This document shows, piece by piece, positions 31,700-42,491 of a stretch of DNA of 64,000 bases. Position numbers and translations under genes: made by a program. Below the pieces are notes generated by a model that made no database searches, had not been told where the DNA came from, and worked only from the letters and a program-made list of their open reading frames with translations. Source of the DNA: Argyresthia goedartella (Eukaryota > Arthropoda > Insecta > Lepidoptera > Argyresthiidae); the NCBI GenBank assembly GCA_949825045.1, contig OX463827.1, positions 4,610,501 through 4,674,500 of the forward strand, written 5' to 3'. Numbering within the stretch: position 1 is the first letter of the stretch; each line of letters opens with the position of its first letter.

Positions 31700-32229
31700 C
31701 TGCGCACTCCCCCCACGGGTCAGGTCAACGAACCTCTTCCCGAAGAATCGCCTCTGTCCACACCTGTGGACAGGTCATGGTCAGTGTCGATAAGACTCCA
31801 ACCCAGGTCATAGGATGGCCCTTGCGGGCGGTGGTCTTCATGTGGCGCTGGTATGCAGTGGGTGATCGCCGGCTAGGCAGCCAGGTCGCGTGGCAGGCGG
31901 CGGCGGTCGGGCAGGCGCGCCTGGTGCGGCGCCAGTTCGGCGATGTGCGGGTGTTGTGACGCATCCGCACGCGCGAGCATGCCATTCGCCAGCCTCTGGA
32001 CAAACTGGTCCACGGTTTCCCATCTTAGGTCCCTCTGTATTGTCGCGTTCCTCATGTAGCGGGGGGCGCCGACGATGGTACGCAGAGAGAGGTTCTCTTG
32101 GGCTCGGAATCTCCGTTTGTTCGTCTCCGAGCACAGGGCGTACCATGCTGGGGTCGCGTAGGTGAGGCGGGATCTCGCGTAGGTCTTGTAGATCCCGAGC
32201 TTCGCCCTCAGAGGGAGGCTGGAATACAC
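31700..32229 (-). pseudogene. Jockey-like LINE C-terminal fragment
   Basis: The minus strand begins LPLRAKLGIYKTYARSRLTY, then ATPAWYALCSETNKRRFRAQ, NLSLRTIVGAPRYMRNATIQ, and ends HIAELAPHQARLPDRRRLP. This is the conserved region after the reverse transcriptase in Jockey-like elements. GC-rich, unlike its neighbours. A frameshift near 31873 breaks the tail, and the reverse transcriptase core is absent. Confidence 0.8.
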
Positions 32230-32575
32230 TTATTTATAAAGCTACATTTCTATCCACTTGAATCTTTTATCTGTAATTTTTCGTTCACCTCGTAAACACA
32301 TCAAATTCCACGAATTCCCACCCAAGTGTGGTCAAAAATAGAGTAGTTAACAACAAAAAGGCGAAATCGACGGTCGATTATACACAATCAATGCTACATC
32401 TCTAATGTTTTGATTACGACAATGGTTCGGTTATGGTTCAGCTTCGGTCTCCACTAAAACTTAAGCGCGATACCGAATTTCATTGAACCGAACCAAAGTT
32501 GAATTACAACTGGAACTGAACCAGAACCATACCTTTGTCGTTCGTTGACTATACAAAATAGCGCGATCGGCCCCC

Positions 32576-32851
32576 TGTAGTACCAACTTCATGCAGGCGG
32601 GCGTCAGCGTTCGAAATTTGAATGTCAGTACCAACTTCACAGACAAACTAGGGGCGGCACGCAGTCGGGCGTCGGCGTTCGAAATTTGAATGTGTGAATG
32701 AATAGTATGTAGAAAAACTACACATTATGGTCATAATGTGTAATTTTTCAGATAAGAAATGAGTTTTTACCAAGTAGATTATTTGCTGATCGTAACGTGC
32801 CGTTTTTTTACGCAATAAAGAGGGTTTATGATACGTGTGTAGATAAAACAA
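32576..32851 (+). mobile_element. MITE-I, copy 2, right part
   Basis: Resumes with TGTAGTACCAACTTC, then two GTTCGAAATTTGAATG blocks about 77 bp apart, TTTTTCAGATAAGAAATGAG and the end GGTTTATGATACGTGTGTAG. Matches 59395-59650. Confidence 0.85.
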
Positions 32852-33428
32852 ATTACGCCACCACAACCATGTGTTAAGCAGTGACATCTACAACTATATT
32901 TGAATCATGTTATGGTTTATTATATCGTCTCTTGTACGGGGACCTCCTTTAATTTATAAAATCTCGATTAGTTCATTATTCGTGACTGTAGCGGCCACAA
33001 TGGTACATTACTGCAGAGACCAGTAAGTAAGTGATCCTGGACGAGTATGGCTTACCCGGCCGAGCCGAGGGCGAGGTCCGGCTATAGCGAGGCCAGGATG
33101 GCACTTATGGTCGAAGCGTGTATAGTGCTTTTCTCAAAAATAAAACCATTTATGTTTATTGTGAATATTTTATTTTATTCTTCTTTTTCTTCTGTTATTA
33201 TCGAATTCCTAAATCTTAATTAGTATCAAAATAGTAAAAAATACGAATGAACTGAGATTTCCGCCATTTTACATCGTGTAATATAAGTGCAATTCGAATA
33301 CGTCAACCTCCATGGTACCTCCTCTTTATTAAAGGCCTTTAACTGCCAATAACCTCCTTAGCTGTTTGAAAAAAAAATGTTGTATATTTAAATATTATGA
33401 TGTGTAATGGAATTTTATACTTACTTAA
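32852..33428. other. repeat E internal block and unassigned sequence
   Basis: 32852-33010 (ATTACGCCACCACAACCATG, TACGGGGACCTCCTTTAATT) matches 5280-5410. 33040-33120 is a CCGAGCCGAGGGCGAGGTCC tract. The rest shows nothing. Confidence 0.5.
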
Positions 33429-33476
33429 TTTTATAGTTCTATCTATATATTTAAATATATAGATAGAACTATAAAA
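33429..33476. repeat. 48-bp perfect palindrome
   Basis: 24-bp arms with no spacer; the left arm starts TTTTATAGTTCTATCTATAT and the centre is ATATTTAAATAT. No mismatch. Confidence 0.95.
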
Positions 33477-33589
33477 CTTTCCTGGGCACTTCTAAAAATT
33501 ATCCAGGATGAGTCACTTTCGGTTACCATCTTCACAGATGTTATGTTCATACTATTTTTGAGAAAATACACTTTCTGTGCTCGTTGGCG

Positions 33590-33680
33590 GACGGACGGAG
33601 GGACCGACGGACTGTCGGACCGCGGCGGCTTATTAATGGCGTCCCGTTTGGCACCCTTAGGGTACGGAACCCTAAAAACT
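33590..33680 (+). repeat. GGTTCCGTACC repeat (family E), 3' end only
   Basis: GGCGGACGGACGGAGGGACC, GGCGTCCCGTTTGGCACCC and GGTACGGAACCCTAAAAAC form the family's plus-strand 3' end. Confidence 0.8.
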
Positions 33681-33989
33681 ATCTATGTATTTTAACTTTG
33701 AAATTGATGTAAGTAGGCAAAACAGTCGACTTAACAATGAGCACCACATGAAACCGAAGTGATCTCATCAACTTTCATGTCTCCATACATTTTGGGCCCG
33801 GCGCTCGGATTTATGGATTAGATGGAAAAATTAAAAATAAATTTGCTCTGTTCAAAACGGTTGTTTGATTTGATTTGAACAACCGAATAAGGATTAACCC
33901 CATAAAATATGAAGACACCTTTCTGCTATCTTCTCTATAGCTGTGTATAAATTTTGCATGATGCATGTACTTATCACCAATTGTCTAAA

Positions 33990-34440
33990 TTCATGCCATG
34001 TAGCCAACTTAATTACTACAACCTAGTACGAAAGAGCGAGGCCTTCTAGCACAGGAGCTTATCTAACTTAAAAGTAGTTTTCATGAAATTATTTGTTAAA
34101 TTAAGTTATAGTTAAATAAATGAACATTTTAAATTTTTATTTCCATAGCGCCAGTCCTCACGATCCTGTGCCTACCACATCCAGTGACATCCTCGTTTCT
34201 GCGCCATCTTCTATCTTCTTCTTCTGTTGGTGCCATCTTCTACCGGAGGTGGACAATCATTTTGGCTGTCTGTTTCTGTGATGTTGCGGCGTGTAACAAA
34301 TCAGTGGTACTGGAATTGGACCACTCAGCGAGATTTTTCAGCCAGTGAGTTCTTCTACGGCCAGGTCTTCGTCGGCCCTGAACTTTGCCTTGCAAGTTGG
34401 AGAAGGCCGTATTTCTCTTCTCGCATAATGTGGCCAAAGT
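33990..34440 (-). pseudogene. RTE-like LINE C-terminal fragment and 3' UTR
   Basis: Coding part 34240-34440 reads FSNLQGKVQGRRRPGRRRTH then WLKNLAEWSNSSTTDLLHAA and AKMIVHLR. It matches the end of RTE-type proteins (GKxxGrRxpGRRRxsWLkNLrxW...LfraA...A.miaNlR). The UTR toward 33990 contains AATAAAAATTTAAAATG and GAGCGAGGCCTTCTAGCAC, also seen inverted at 2770-2890. Upstream domains are missing. Confidence 0.8.
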
Positions 34441-34537
34441 ATTGGAGTTTCCTTCTCTATCTTCTATCTATCTCTATATGAAAGAAGATCATATAGAGAA
34501 TATTGTCTTCTTTCTATATCTATCTATCTATATATTT

Positions 34538-34787
34538 GACGACCCGAATGGCCGAGTCGGCAGTGACCCTGCCTATAAAGCCAAGGGTCCCGGGTTTGAG
34601 TCCCGGTGGGGGTAAATATTTGTCTGCTGAGTACGGTGTTTGTATCCTGGTTGTTTATCTATCTAAGTATAGTATTTATCTATATAAGTATGTGTATCGT
34701 TGTCTTTTTCCTAAGATACAGGTAATCCTAGTTTGGGCTAGATCAATGTGTGTAAATAGTGTCCCAGGTATTATTATTATTATATTA
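34538..34787 (+). repeat. SINE-B, copy 5
   Basis: Full head GACGACCCGAATGGCCGAGT and (ATT)n tail; small deletions in the body (GAGTACGGTGTTTGTATCC lacks the CATG part). Confidence 0.9.
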
Positions 34788-35335
34788 TTTTATAAATAAA
34801 AATAAATCCCAAAATGTGTTGGCAAGCGCAAATCTCACAAACGGCCCATTTTTACCAATTCGTTGAAGTCTTGGGAAGTGTACTTTTGAAAAACGCGCAG
34901 GGAAGCTAAAAAACTGTAAATTCGATTAGTATGGGGATTTTCTACGAGAAAACAAGATGGCGGCGGACGTCGCAGGGTCAAGCATCCAATTCGAAATTTG
35001 AATTTTTCTTTTCGCGCCTTGAAACGCGTATGCGAAGCTGCGCCACGATTAAGTGGGCCTACTTATGTGTATTTTGATTTATACGCGCTAATGTTTTGTT
35101 GTTCCTGTGAGATTTTATCATCACGCAGTGGCAATTTTCGTAACACTGTTACTGTAAAACCTACTTGTTTGAGGCCACCTTCATTTTAATAGGGAAAGAA
35201 TGTCGTAAATTTTGTAACAAAACGCGAGCGTAAAATAGTCACACCTCGGTTCATGCATGAGTGCTTATATAATACACTGTTGCTTCGGTACATTTGCTAT
35301 TGTTTGTACTTACGAAGGCGCTATTGCCTTTATAA
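34788..35335. other. no gene seen
   Basis: Nothing recognisable; a 63-codon frame at 34998 (plus) has no known features. Confidence 0.45.
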
Positions 35336-35701
35336 GTCTAAACACACTATGCCGAAGATACGCGACCGAAGTTCGGCGTGATTACGCCTGCAATGCTATT
35401 TGAATTCCTGACGACACTTAATGCCGAAATTACGTTGCGTTATAGCGTACAGCAAACTTCGGTCGGGCGTAAGTTCAGCGGCAACTTAGTCTGTAGAGCA
35501 CACATTATAAGCGACTGAAGTTCGCTTCGATTGGCGAGACCTCTACCGAACGAGACACACACAAAGTTGCGCAACTGAATTTCTGCCGCGTAAGTTAGGC
35601 ACTTATGGTGTGTCAGATCAGCCGAATGCGTCGGAACGTAAAATCAGCCGCGGAGTCATGCCGAACCTCGGTCGCGTATCTTCGGCATAGTGTGTTAAGA
35701 C
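35336..35701. mobile_element. 366-bp MITE-Q
   Basis: 42-bp inverted ends with only about two mismatches: GTCTAAACACACTATGCCGA at 35336 and its inverse ending TAGTGTGTTAAGAC at 35701. Interior is GC-richer with several TTCGG/CCGAA motifs and no coding capacity. Single copy in this window. Confidence 0.85.
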
Positions 35702-36260
35702 ACTAAAGCACAATTCGACATGACAATTCTAGAATCTATGATGTCAACTAGGGATTTCGACTTGGTGAGTTGATTCGGTGCATGTATGACTTGTTCTCTG
35801 CAAAGATAAAATGGTGAAAATATGTTACCAGTAAAAATAACGTCGTCACGTTGTACCCATGCCACGATTATGTATTCGTTTACCAGCTTTTAGGGTTCTC
35901 TCGGACAGACTAGAAAATTAACTAGTTTAAGAATCAACCATGGATAACCAGTTATTACGTTAACGGTTCCTAATTTTGAGATTTCCTACATTAAATAATC
36001 ACCGACCATGCTAATTGGGGGAAATGTTTCATAATATTTATGAGATACCTTTAACCCCTTATCCGGAGAGTTAGACAACTCTCGCTTTCCCAAAATTCCT
36101 GTGCAGGTATTATCCTAAATTCCTATGCATAGTTTATTCCTTTTATTAAGGTCACCTTTGATCGCGCCTCCTTGGCGCGAGCCGACTCTTTTCAAAGAAC
36201 ACCGACACTCACACAAAGAAAGCTGATTCGAGTACACCCGCAAGTGAATTTGCTAGTTTG
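35702..36260. other. no gene seen
   Basis: No recognisable frame or repeat. Confidence 0.5.
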
Positions 36261-36378
36261 TATCGCGTAAGATTGTCAAAACCGTTAGTTAATAAACTAA
36301 CGTTTTTTTTCTCGTTAGTTTGTCAACTATCGACAGACAGAAAACTGTAGCGTACTGTTTACTTTTTGTCGGGGTTTA
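36261..36378. mobile_element. MITE-H, one end
   Basis: TATCGCGTAAGATTGTCAAA, CCGTTAGTTAATAAACTAAC and TCGACAGACAGAAAACTG match the end of 811-1199. The other end is not found, so it is a truncated copy. Confidence 0.8.
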
Positions 36379-36583
36379 TACACAATACATTCTGCATTTA
36401 TGGTTTTTTTTTAAATCGCTTCTCTTAGACGGAATTCGAGCCGGTGAAATGCGACCTAAAATAACATGCCGTACTTTATGATACAGTGATTCAAAGTGAT
36501 CATTTATATCTACCACAAATACTCCTTTAAACTAAATAAGGAACGTGAGAACTATTTAAAAACAAAATTAAAAATACATCTTT

Positions 36584-36799
36584 GACGACCCGAATAGGCG
36601 AGTCGGCAGTGACCCTGCCTACGAAGCCAAGGGTCCCGGGTTCAAGTCCCGGTGGGGGCAAATATTTGTTTGATGAGAACGGATGTTTGTACCCTAGTCA
36701 TGGTTGTTTATCTATCTAAGTATAATATTTATCTATATAAGTATGTGTATCGTTGTCTAGTACCCAAGATACAGGGAGTCCTAGTTTGGGGCTAGATCT
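36584..36799 (+). repeat. SINE-B, copy 6 (tail lost)
   Basis: Intact from GACGACCCGAATAGGCGAG to GGGGCTAGATC, then ends without the ATTATT tail. Confidence 0.9.
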
Positions 36800-37014
36800 T
36801 AGAGTTAATTTATGTGAAGATAATAATTGATGCAATTTTCTTATCTAGTAAGTCAATTTTATTGTATTCAAGAAGTGGTATTAGTAATCGCAACTGGTAA
36901 ACATGTACCATCATTTAAACATCTCCCTTATTTGTCTTGCATGTTAGTGATTAGAGAGACTTTCAATGTCCTTTATTTCAATATACTTTAGTTTATCAAA
37001 AAGTGAATACAAAA

Positions 37015-37450
37015 ATAATATTGAGTGAAATACATATACAAAGGCGAGCTTATCTCTAACAAGAGATTTCATCCAGCAAATCTAGAATTGAGAAGAAAAA
37101 AAGAAACTACAGGTAGACCTATGTGTACAACATTGAATATGTAAACAAAAATAATAAACTACTTCCCAATATCTACATGATACTAAAAGTAATGCTACGT
37201 ATAAATATTTAACATATACATAAATATATACAAATGCATACTAATACTGGGCGTGGAAGAGAAAGATAGTCGATCTTTCAAACGACTTTTAAAAATAAAA
37301 ATTGACGGACTTTCTCTGATGGCGCTGGGGAATCTATTCCAGAGACTGATATACCTCGCGCCACGAATTAAGAGCGCTGGGCGATGTTGGCGGGAATTCC
37401 TGCGCATATGTACAGGTAATGAAAAGTGACAACTCGTGGCGCGACGTATA
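37015..37450 (-). pseudogene. LINE family L, reverse transcriptase C terminus and 3' UTR
   Basis: Minus strand 37407 downward: RNSRQHRPALLIRGARYIS, then LWNRFPSAIRESPSIFIFKS and RLKDRLSFSS. The WNxxPxxIRxxxSxxxFKxxLK pattern is the usual end of LINE reverse transcriptase proteins. The UTR continues to 37015 and contains AGGCGAGCTTATCTCTAACA. Everything upstream is lost. Confidence 0.75.
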
Positions 37451-37496
37451 CCTTCTAGCCTGAACCCATTTTCATAAGCGGCAGTGTTATGTTAAA

Positions 37497-37765
37497 TAAT
37501 AAATAATAATAATAATAAATAATAATACCTTGGACACCTTTTACACACATTGATCTATCCCCAAACTAGGATTCCCTGTATCTTGGGTACTAGACAACGA
37601 TATATATACTTATATAGAGATATTATACTTAGATAGATAAACAACCATGACTAGGGTACAAACATCCGTTCTCATCAAACAAACATTTGTCCCCACCGGG
37701 ACTCGAACCCGGGACCCTTGGTTTCGTAGGCAGCGTCACTGCCGACTCGGCCATTCGGGTCGTCA
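37497..37765 (-). repeat. SINE-B, copy 7
   Basis: Full length on the minus strand, (AAT)n tail at 37497-37526 and head ending CCATTCGGGTCGTC at 37765. Confidence 0.95.
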
Positions 37766-38734
37766 AATGTTGCGGAGTATAAGTAGTAACTTGTTTTTTC
37801 AGTATTACTTAAATGATTAGGGAATGAGAATGCACGAATAAGTAGATAATTCATAATTTACACGGTCTTTATCTAATTTAAAAGAGCATGTGTCGTAGAT
37901 AAAATGATCACTATGACCCTTTCGATCTGCATCATAAAATACCATCTTATTTTTTGTCGCATTCGAACTATTCGTCCCGACTAAGACAAGCGATTTTTCA
38001 AAAATCCATAAATGCAGTATTTAGTGTTTTTAAAAATAAAGGAAAACTTCCTTTTCATAGAATGTGTTATTTTCAGTATTTAAGGTAGTTTGTCCCACCC
38101 TGTATATATTATTATAAATTTCTTAAATGATCGTCAGATACGCGTATTTCTAATGTGATCCCTCTTTTTAATAGTGTACTGTGTACTCCAACAGTGCAGT
38201 TTGGCAGTCAGTTCCGAATATCCCTCACGAAATTCCTTTCCAATTTGATTAGCAAAGAAAATTGAAGCCATAAACCGCAAACCGCTATTCACACTTTTCC
38301 AGTTTTTTATGCCTCCTTTTATATGTTTGCATAGAGAGCAGGCTGAAGCCATCGAGGGTTTTTTTATAGGCGATAATTTATTATTTACATTCCTCCCAGC
38401 ACGCGAGTATTGGATTACTATGGTTTCGGAACGATTTCATTGTTTGTAATTTCTGTCAAAAGGAAAACGTTGCTGTAACCGTTTTATTTTAATGTATTTA
38501 TTATGACATAAAAGAGCCATTGTGTTTTGTTGTATAAAACGAGAAAATAATCAGTTATGAGAAGTTAGCAATATGTTTCGACTGTACTTTTAAGTATTAA
38601 TGGAGAAGGTTACAAAAATGAATACTATGTAAAGTAGAGTAAAGGCTGTAAAACTAATACTACAATAAGTAGTGATATAATTAATAATAAATTGTAAGTG
38701 AATTTATTTTATTCTTGTGAGCACCTTGAAACCT
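37766..38734. other. no gene seen
   Basis: Includes GTTTGTCCCACCCTGTATA at 38089, possibly the end of a small DNA element. A 72-codon minus frame at 38134-38352 (MASACSLCKHIKGGIKNWKS) is not recognised. Confidence 0.4.
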
Positions 38735-39005
38735 TATTTTCAAAAGACTTCAAAAAGGAGTATCTTCGCAATTCGTCTGTTTTTGTGTGTGTTTGTTACG
38801 TGATTACTCCGTCGATTTTGAACCGATTTTGATGATTCTTGTTTTGGTTGGTAGGTAATACTTCAGAAATTGTCCCATAGTAGTTCCGTGCAGCAAAAGT
38901 TTTGATGAGTATTTTTCATGTAAACATACTTCATTCGCTTCTTGACCAGGAAGGAAGAAATAAGGCTTGAACTTGAAGTCGATTTTTATAAGTTTTAATT
39001 TGGTC
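38735..39005 (+). repeat. dispersed repeat J, second copy
   Basis: GACTTCAAAAAGGAGTATCT, TTGAACCGATTTTGATGATT and AAGTTTTGATGAGTATTT; companion of 12284-12600. Confidence 0.6.
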
Positions 39006-39109
39006 AATTATTATAGACTTGTTTAAACCATAGTACCCCATTTTCTAGTCTAACTCTAGTTAAATTACTAGGAAACAGTGACTTTGCGGGCTCGAGTCTG
39101 TCGGTTTCT

Positions 39110-39415
39110 AGGGTTCCGTACCCGAAAGGTGCCGAACGGGACCCTATTACTAATCCTCCGCTGTCCGTCCGTCCGTCCCTCTGTCCATCAGAGGACGGTA
39201 TCTCATGAACTGAGCAGGAAGAGAGTTAAAATTTTCTCAGAAAATATATTTTAATTACCGCCACAGCAACACATAATGAACCACACGTGTTTTAAAAATG
39301 AAGGGGGTCCCCACATAAGGGACATGTTTTTTATGCGTTTTTTCTTGAACGATCCTACGGAACCCTTCGTGTGCGTGCCCGACTCGTACTTCGACCGTTT
39401 TTATTTTATCCAACC
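39110..39415 (-). repeat. GGTTCCGTACC repeat (family E), copy 6
   Basis: Two-ended copy: AGGGTTCCGTACCCGAAAGG with GTCCGTCCGTCCGTCCCTC at one side, CCCGACTCGTACTTCGACCG and T run at the other. Confidence 0.85.
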
Positions 39416-39637
39416 ATACCTTAATTGATCGGTGTTGGCGAGGGGAAATTGAAAAAGTACAGTACTCTGTTTGATACTGAGTTAGATGAAACGGTATACA
39501 ATAAAGGGTGTATCCATATTATAGGTATATAGCCACTGAGCCCAAAATCATAAAGAAAGGGGATAGAACCGATCTGACACATCGATCGAACCGCCGCCAT
39601 TATTTTTTTTCGAAGTCGCGGCGCACGATGTAAGTAA

Positions 39638-39642
39638 TATAT

Positions 39643-39688
<46 letters not shown>

Positions 39689-39700
39689 TATAATATAAGT
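39638..39700. repeat. (AT)n microsatellite
   Basis: About 60 bases of alternating AT, nearly pure between 39650 and 39685. Confidence 0.95.
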
Positions 39701-39829
39701 AATATAATGGGGTGCAGTGGGTAATTAGCGTCTATCTTTGACAGTCGACTTCTCTGTAAGTAGTATAGATAGTTCTAAAGTTCTTTGGTAGCTCATAAAC
39801 TCTCACCAGTGGTTCCTAGTAGCTGTAAT

Positions 39830-40620
39830 GCGCGCAGCGGCCACACCCCGGGCAACCGTGTCGGGTCACGGGCTAAACCTGGATGAGGGGCTTGCCATTT
39901 CGGTGGACAAGTTATACGCGGAACCCTCCCGCATTGCGCACAAAATCTGACTCGGCGAGGATGGCAACACAAAGCAGATATGCCAAGTTATTTGGCGGAC
40001 TCGGCGATTCAGTAAGGCAAGGTGGATGGCCTAGGGCGCCGGTAGAGGGCTTACAGTTACCGGCGGCCAGACACAACATCTGACCTCTTCTTCAGTCGTA
40101 GCGGTTTCCCGTTCTACTGAACAAAGAAGCGGGAAGACGAGTGTGTGCGCTTGCGTTTACGTGGACGTTCGCGCACCCTAAAATTTCCTGGGTATTTGAC
40201 CGCTTCCGTTAATTGGACTCCGATTTCACTTAAGTCCTGTGGCGATGGGATAAAGTAGAGAGGTCTGGTTTGATGCAAGCCAGGCTTTGTCTGAATCCTG
40301 CACACAGGCGGTCCTGGGGGTGTGAGTACACGCCGTGGTCGCTTTCGTACTGCAACTTTGGGGCAACAGTGCGGTTGAGGCAGCACCCGGGATGACAAAG
40401 CAGCTCTATTTAGAGAGAAACTGCTTTCCTCGCTCAGCCGGGGAGGGGACTAGAAAAGGTGTCCTACAGATTGCTTGCTCCTCGGAGGGTGGTAGTAACC
40501 GCGGCTGCCACCGCATCACTTTTAAGCGTGGTCGAAAATGCTATCGCTGCGAAGATCGGCTACATAAGCCATGTTCAGGTGCACGCGCGCGAAACCGACT
40601 AGGAGTAGAAGTGGTCGCCA
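39830..40620 (+). mobile_element. GC-rich LINE 5'-region-like fragment, tentative
   Basis: GC content is well above the surroundings. GATGGCAACACAAAGCAGAT and GGCGGACTCGGCGATTCAGT read as MATQSRYAKLFGGLGDSV in one frame, and GRKCYRCEDRLHKPCSG with a cysteine-rich knuckle-like pattern occurs at about 40524-40580. It resembles the 5' part of lepidopteran LINEs in feel, but no full domain is present. Could also be an unrelated GC-rich repeat. Confidence 0.3.
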
Positions 40621-40676
40621 TGACCGACATCGGTCGGAATCATCATCATATATGGTTAGAGGACACATTGACGCAC

Positions 40677-41067
40677 AAAAAACGTCAAGTAACATGGTAC
40701 CCCAAAGTGTCACGTTACCGAGATATTTAGAAGTAAAGATCGTCATATGAGTACAATGACAATCATTAAAAATAGACTTATTTATGTTATTACGGGTCTA
40801 AAGGCGTCAGATTGTATCCAAATAATCGTTTCCAGGTTCATGTTTATTACTACTGTTTATTGGAATGGAGTAGGTAATGTACCTACTACAGGAGCACGAG
40901 CAAGCTACTACTATTATAAATCGCATTATTATTTGGATACAATCTGACGCCAATAGACACGTAATAAGTCTATTTTTAATGATTGTCGTTGTACTCATAT
41001 GACGATCTTTACCTCTAAATATCTCGGTAACTTGACTCTTTGGGGTACCATGTTACTTGACGTTTTT
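40677..41067. mobile_element. fold-back element with about 150-bp arms
   Basis: Left arm 40677 to about 40829 and right arm about 40923-41067 are inverted copies with scattered mismatches and small gaps: AACGTCAAGTAACATGGTAC starts the left, its inverse ends the right, and ATTGTATCCAAATAAT closes the loop side. The 90-bp centre is non-coding. The arms make up about three quarters of its length. Confidence 0.9.
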
Positions 41068-42127
41068 GTTTTTTCAATATGCCCTCTACCCATCTATACT
41101 ACTATAAATGTGCAACGCGATTTTGAAAAAAAAAATGGCGACGGGTCGATATGCCTGCTTCCATAGAAAAAAGTTCGAACTCCTTTGGTCAGAATAATGA
41201 CTCGCAGACGTGTGGTTCCATTACATCATACATGGGGTTAATCAAATTTTTTTTAAAAAATTATTCCTTCTTATCATTTATAATAATTCATATTGTAATA
41301 AATAGTGTTAGTACATACATGTACGCATGACTTTTATGTCACGCGAGCGCTCTTTTCTACTGATGTTCCTTCTACATCCGAAATTTCGCATTTTCAGTCA
41401 TTCTCCTGCTAGTCAGGACCACTCGTGGCGCAAATCGAATAGTAGAATAAACGTCAAATACGTCAAAGCTAATGTCAACAGTGTCAACACAATTTGAAGT
41501 GTCTGAGTTTGCTGTTTTCGCGCGTTTTTTCAAATCGGTATCGAAAACGTCAAATATGTGATATTTGCGACAGATTGAACAGCCCGATTTGTTTCTTATT
41601 ATTGCTAGGGTTTAGTAGGCAGCTTAACTGAACAGACGCTGTCATACAGCCTTTAATATGAGAGCATTTAACGTTCCCTTTCCTATGAGATACTTACCAG
41701 TTTTTACTTTTTCTGCGTGAATAGGATAAAAATCAACATTTCCAAATTTACTGGTAACACCGATGACGAACGATTCAAAAATGCAGAAAATCGACGGCAT
41801 GCGACTTGTGAGTCGAACGTCACTTAAGTAGCATGCGATATATTATGTCACGCGAGTGATTAAAAAATAGAGCTCCTGGTCCACTGTCTACAAGCAACCT
41901 TGACAATACCATGAGATCTTCGGGCCGCTGGTTTGCCCACTGCTGTTTTCCCTGCTCGCATGAAAAATAATAATTTCAATATTTCATCATTTACTCAAAC
42001 AAAGCTAGTAATGTGCTCATTATTTTGACTACCTTCTTTAAGCAATTTCCTGTGAAAATCCAGTACTATCGTGTTTTAGCGACCGGCAATTTCCTGTCAA
42101 ATTCCTAGATTGTTTCAAAAATGGTAA
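41068..42127. other. no gene seen
   Basis: Nothing with recognisable coding content. Confidence 0.45.
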
Positions 42128-42260
42128 AAAAAAGGTAGCTCAAAAAGGCTTTATTCAAAATTTGGTTATGTGTGGCGAAAAAAAGAGCGGGAGATCTTCT
42201 TGCCACTAAAAAAGGTACTGCAAAAAGGCTTTATTCAGAATTTGGTTATGTGTTACAAAA
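42128..42260. repeat. 80-bp-period duplication
   Basis: CAAAAAGGCTTTATTCAAAA TTTGG at 42141 recurs at 42221 with one change, each preceded by an A-run and GGTA. Confidence 0.85.
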
Positions 42261-42491
42261 AAAAACTCACTCTCAATTTTATAATAAGCTGGTTTTATTT
42301 AATTACTCGCATTATTTGACTAAACTACTATACAAGCCTTGGTCCGCAATGACTGCACTGCTAGCCACACTATGAAGGCCTCGAGCTTAGCTTAGCTAGG
42401 CTCTCGGCCTATAAGTCCGCGCTATAAAAGCCTCGACCTTCGGTCTCAGCATTTATTCACATAATACACATATATATTATATACACATATA
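42261..42491. other. unassigned sequence with a TATA-like box
   Basis: GCGCTATAAAAGCCTCGACC at 42419-42438 looks like a core promoter, followed by GGTCTCAGCA. It may be a piece of an LTR or promoter into which the Tc1 element (42492) inserted. No coding region is attached. Confidence 0.25.

Larger units (their letters stand above)
29085..32575. mobile_element. 3.5-kb terminal-inverted-repeat segment, unclassified
   Basis: Left end GGGGGGGGCGATCGCGGTA, right end TAGCGCGATCGGCCCCC: an imperfect inverted match of about 14 bp. Just inside both ends is AGCTGAACCATAACCGAA in inverted orientation. MITE-I sequence resumes exactly at 32576, and the uninterrupted form is at 59385-59400, so this segment was inserted as a unit. 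It holds LINE and SINE scraps and no recognisable transposase. Superfamily not assignable from what I see. Confidence 0.65.

Noticed and set aside
31725..32165. Several overlapping open frames of about 100 codons on both strands
   Set aside because: They are shadows of the GC-rich Jockey-like fragment; only the frame with KLGIYKTYARSRLTY matches a family.
40524..40580. CCHC zinc knuckle in GRKCYRCEDRLHKPCSG
   Set aside because: The last spacing is two residues, not four, so it does not fit the standard knuckle; kept only as a hint within a tentative LINE fragment.
42419..42438. LTR promoter next to the Tc1 element
   Set aside because: Only a TATA-like box is visible; no ends, poly-A signal or partner were found.
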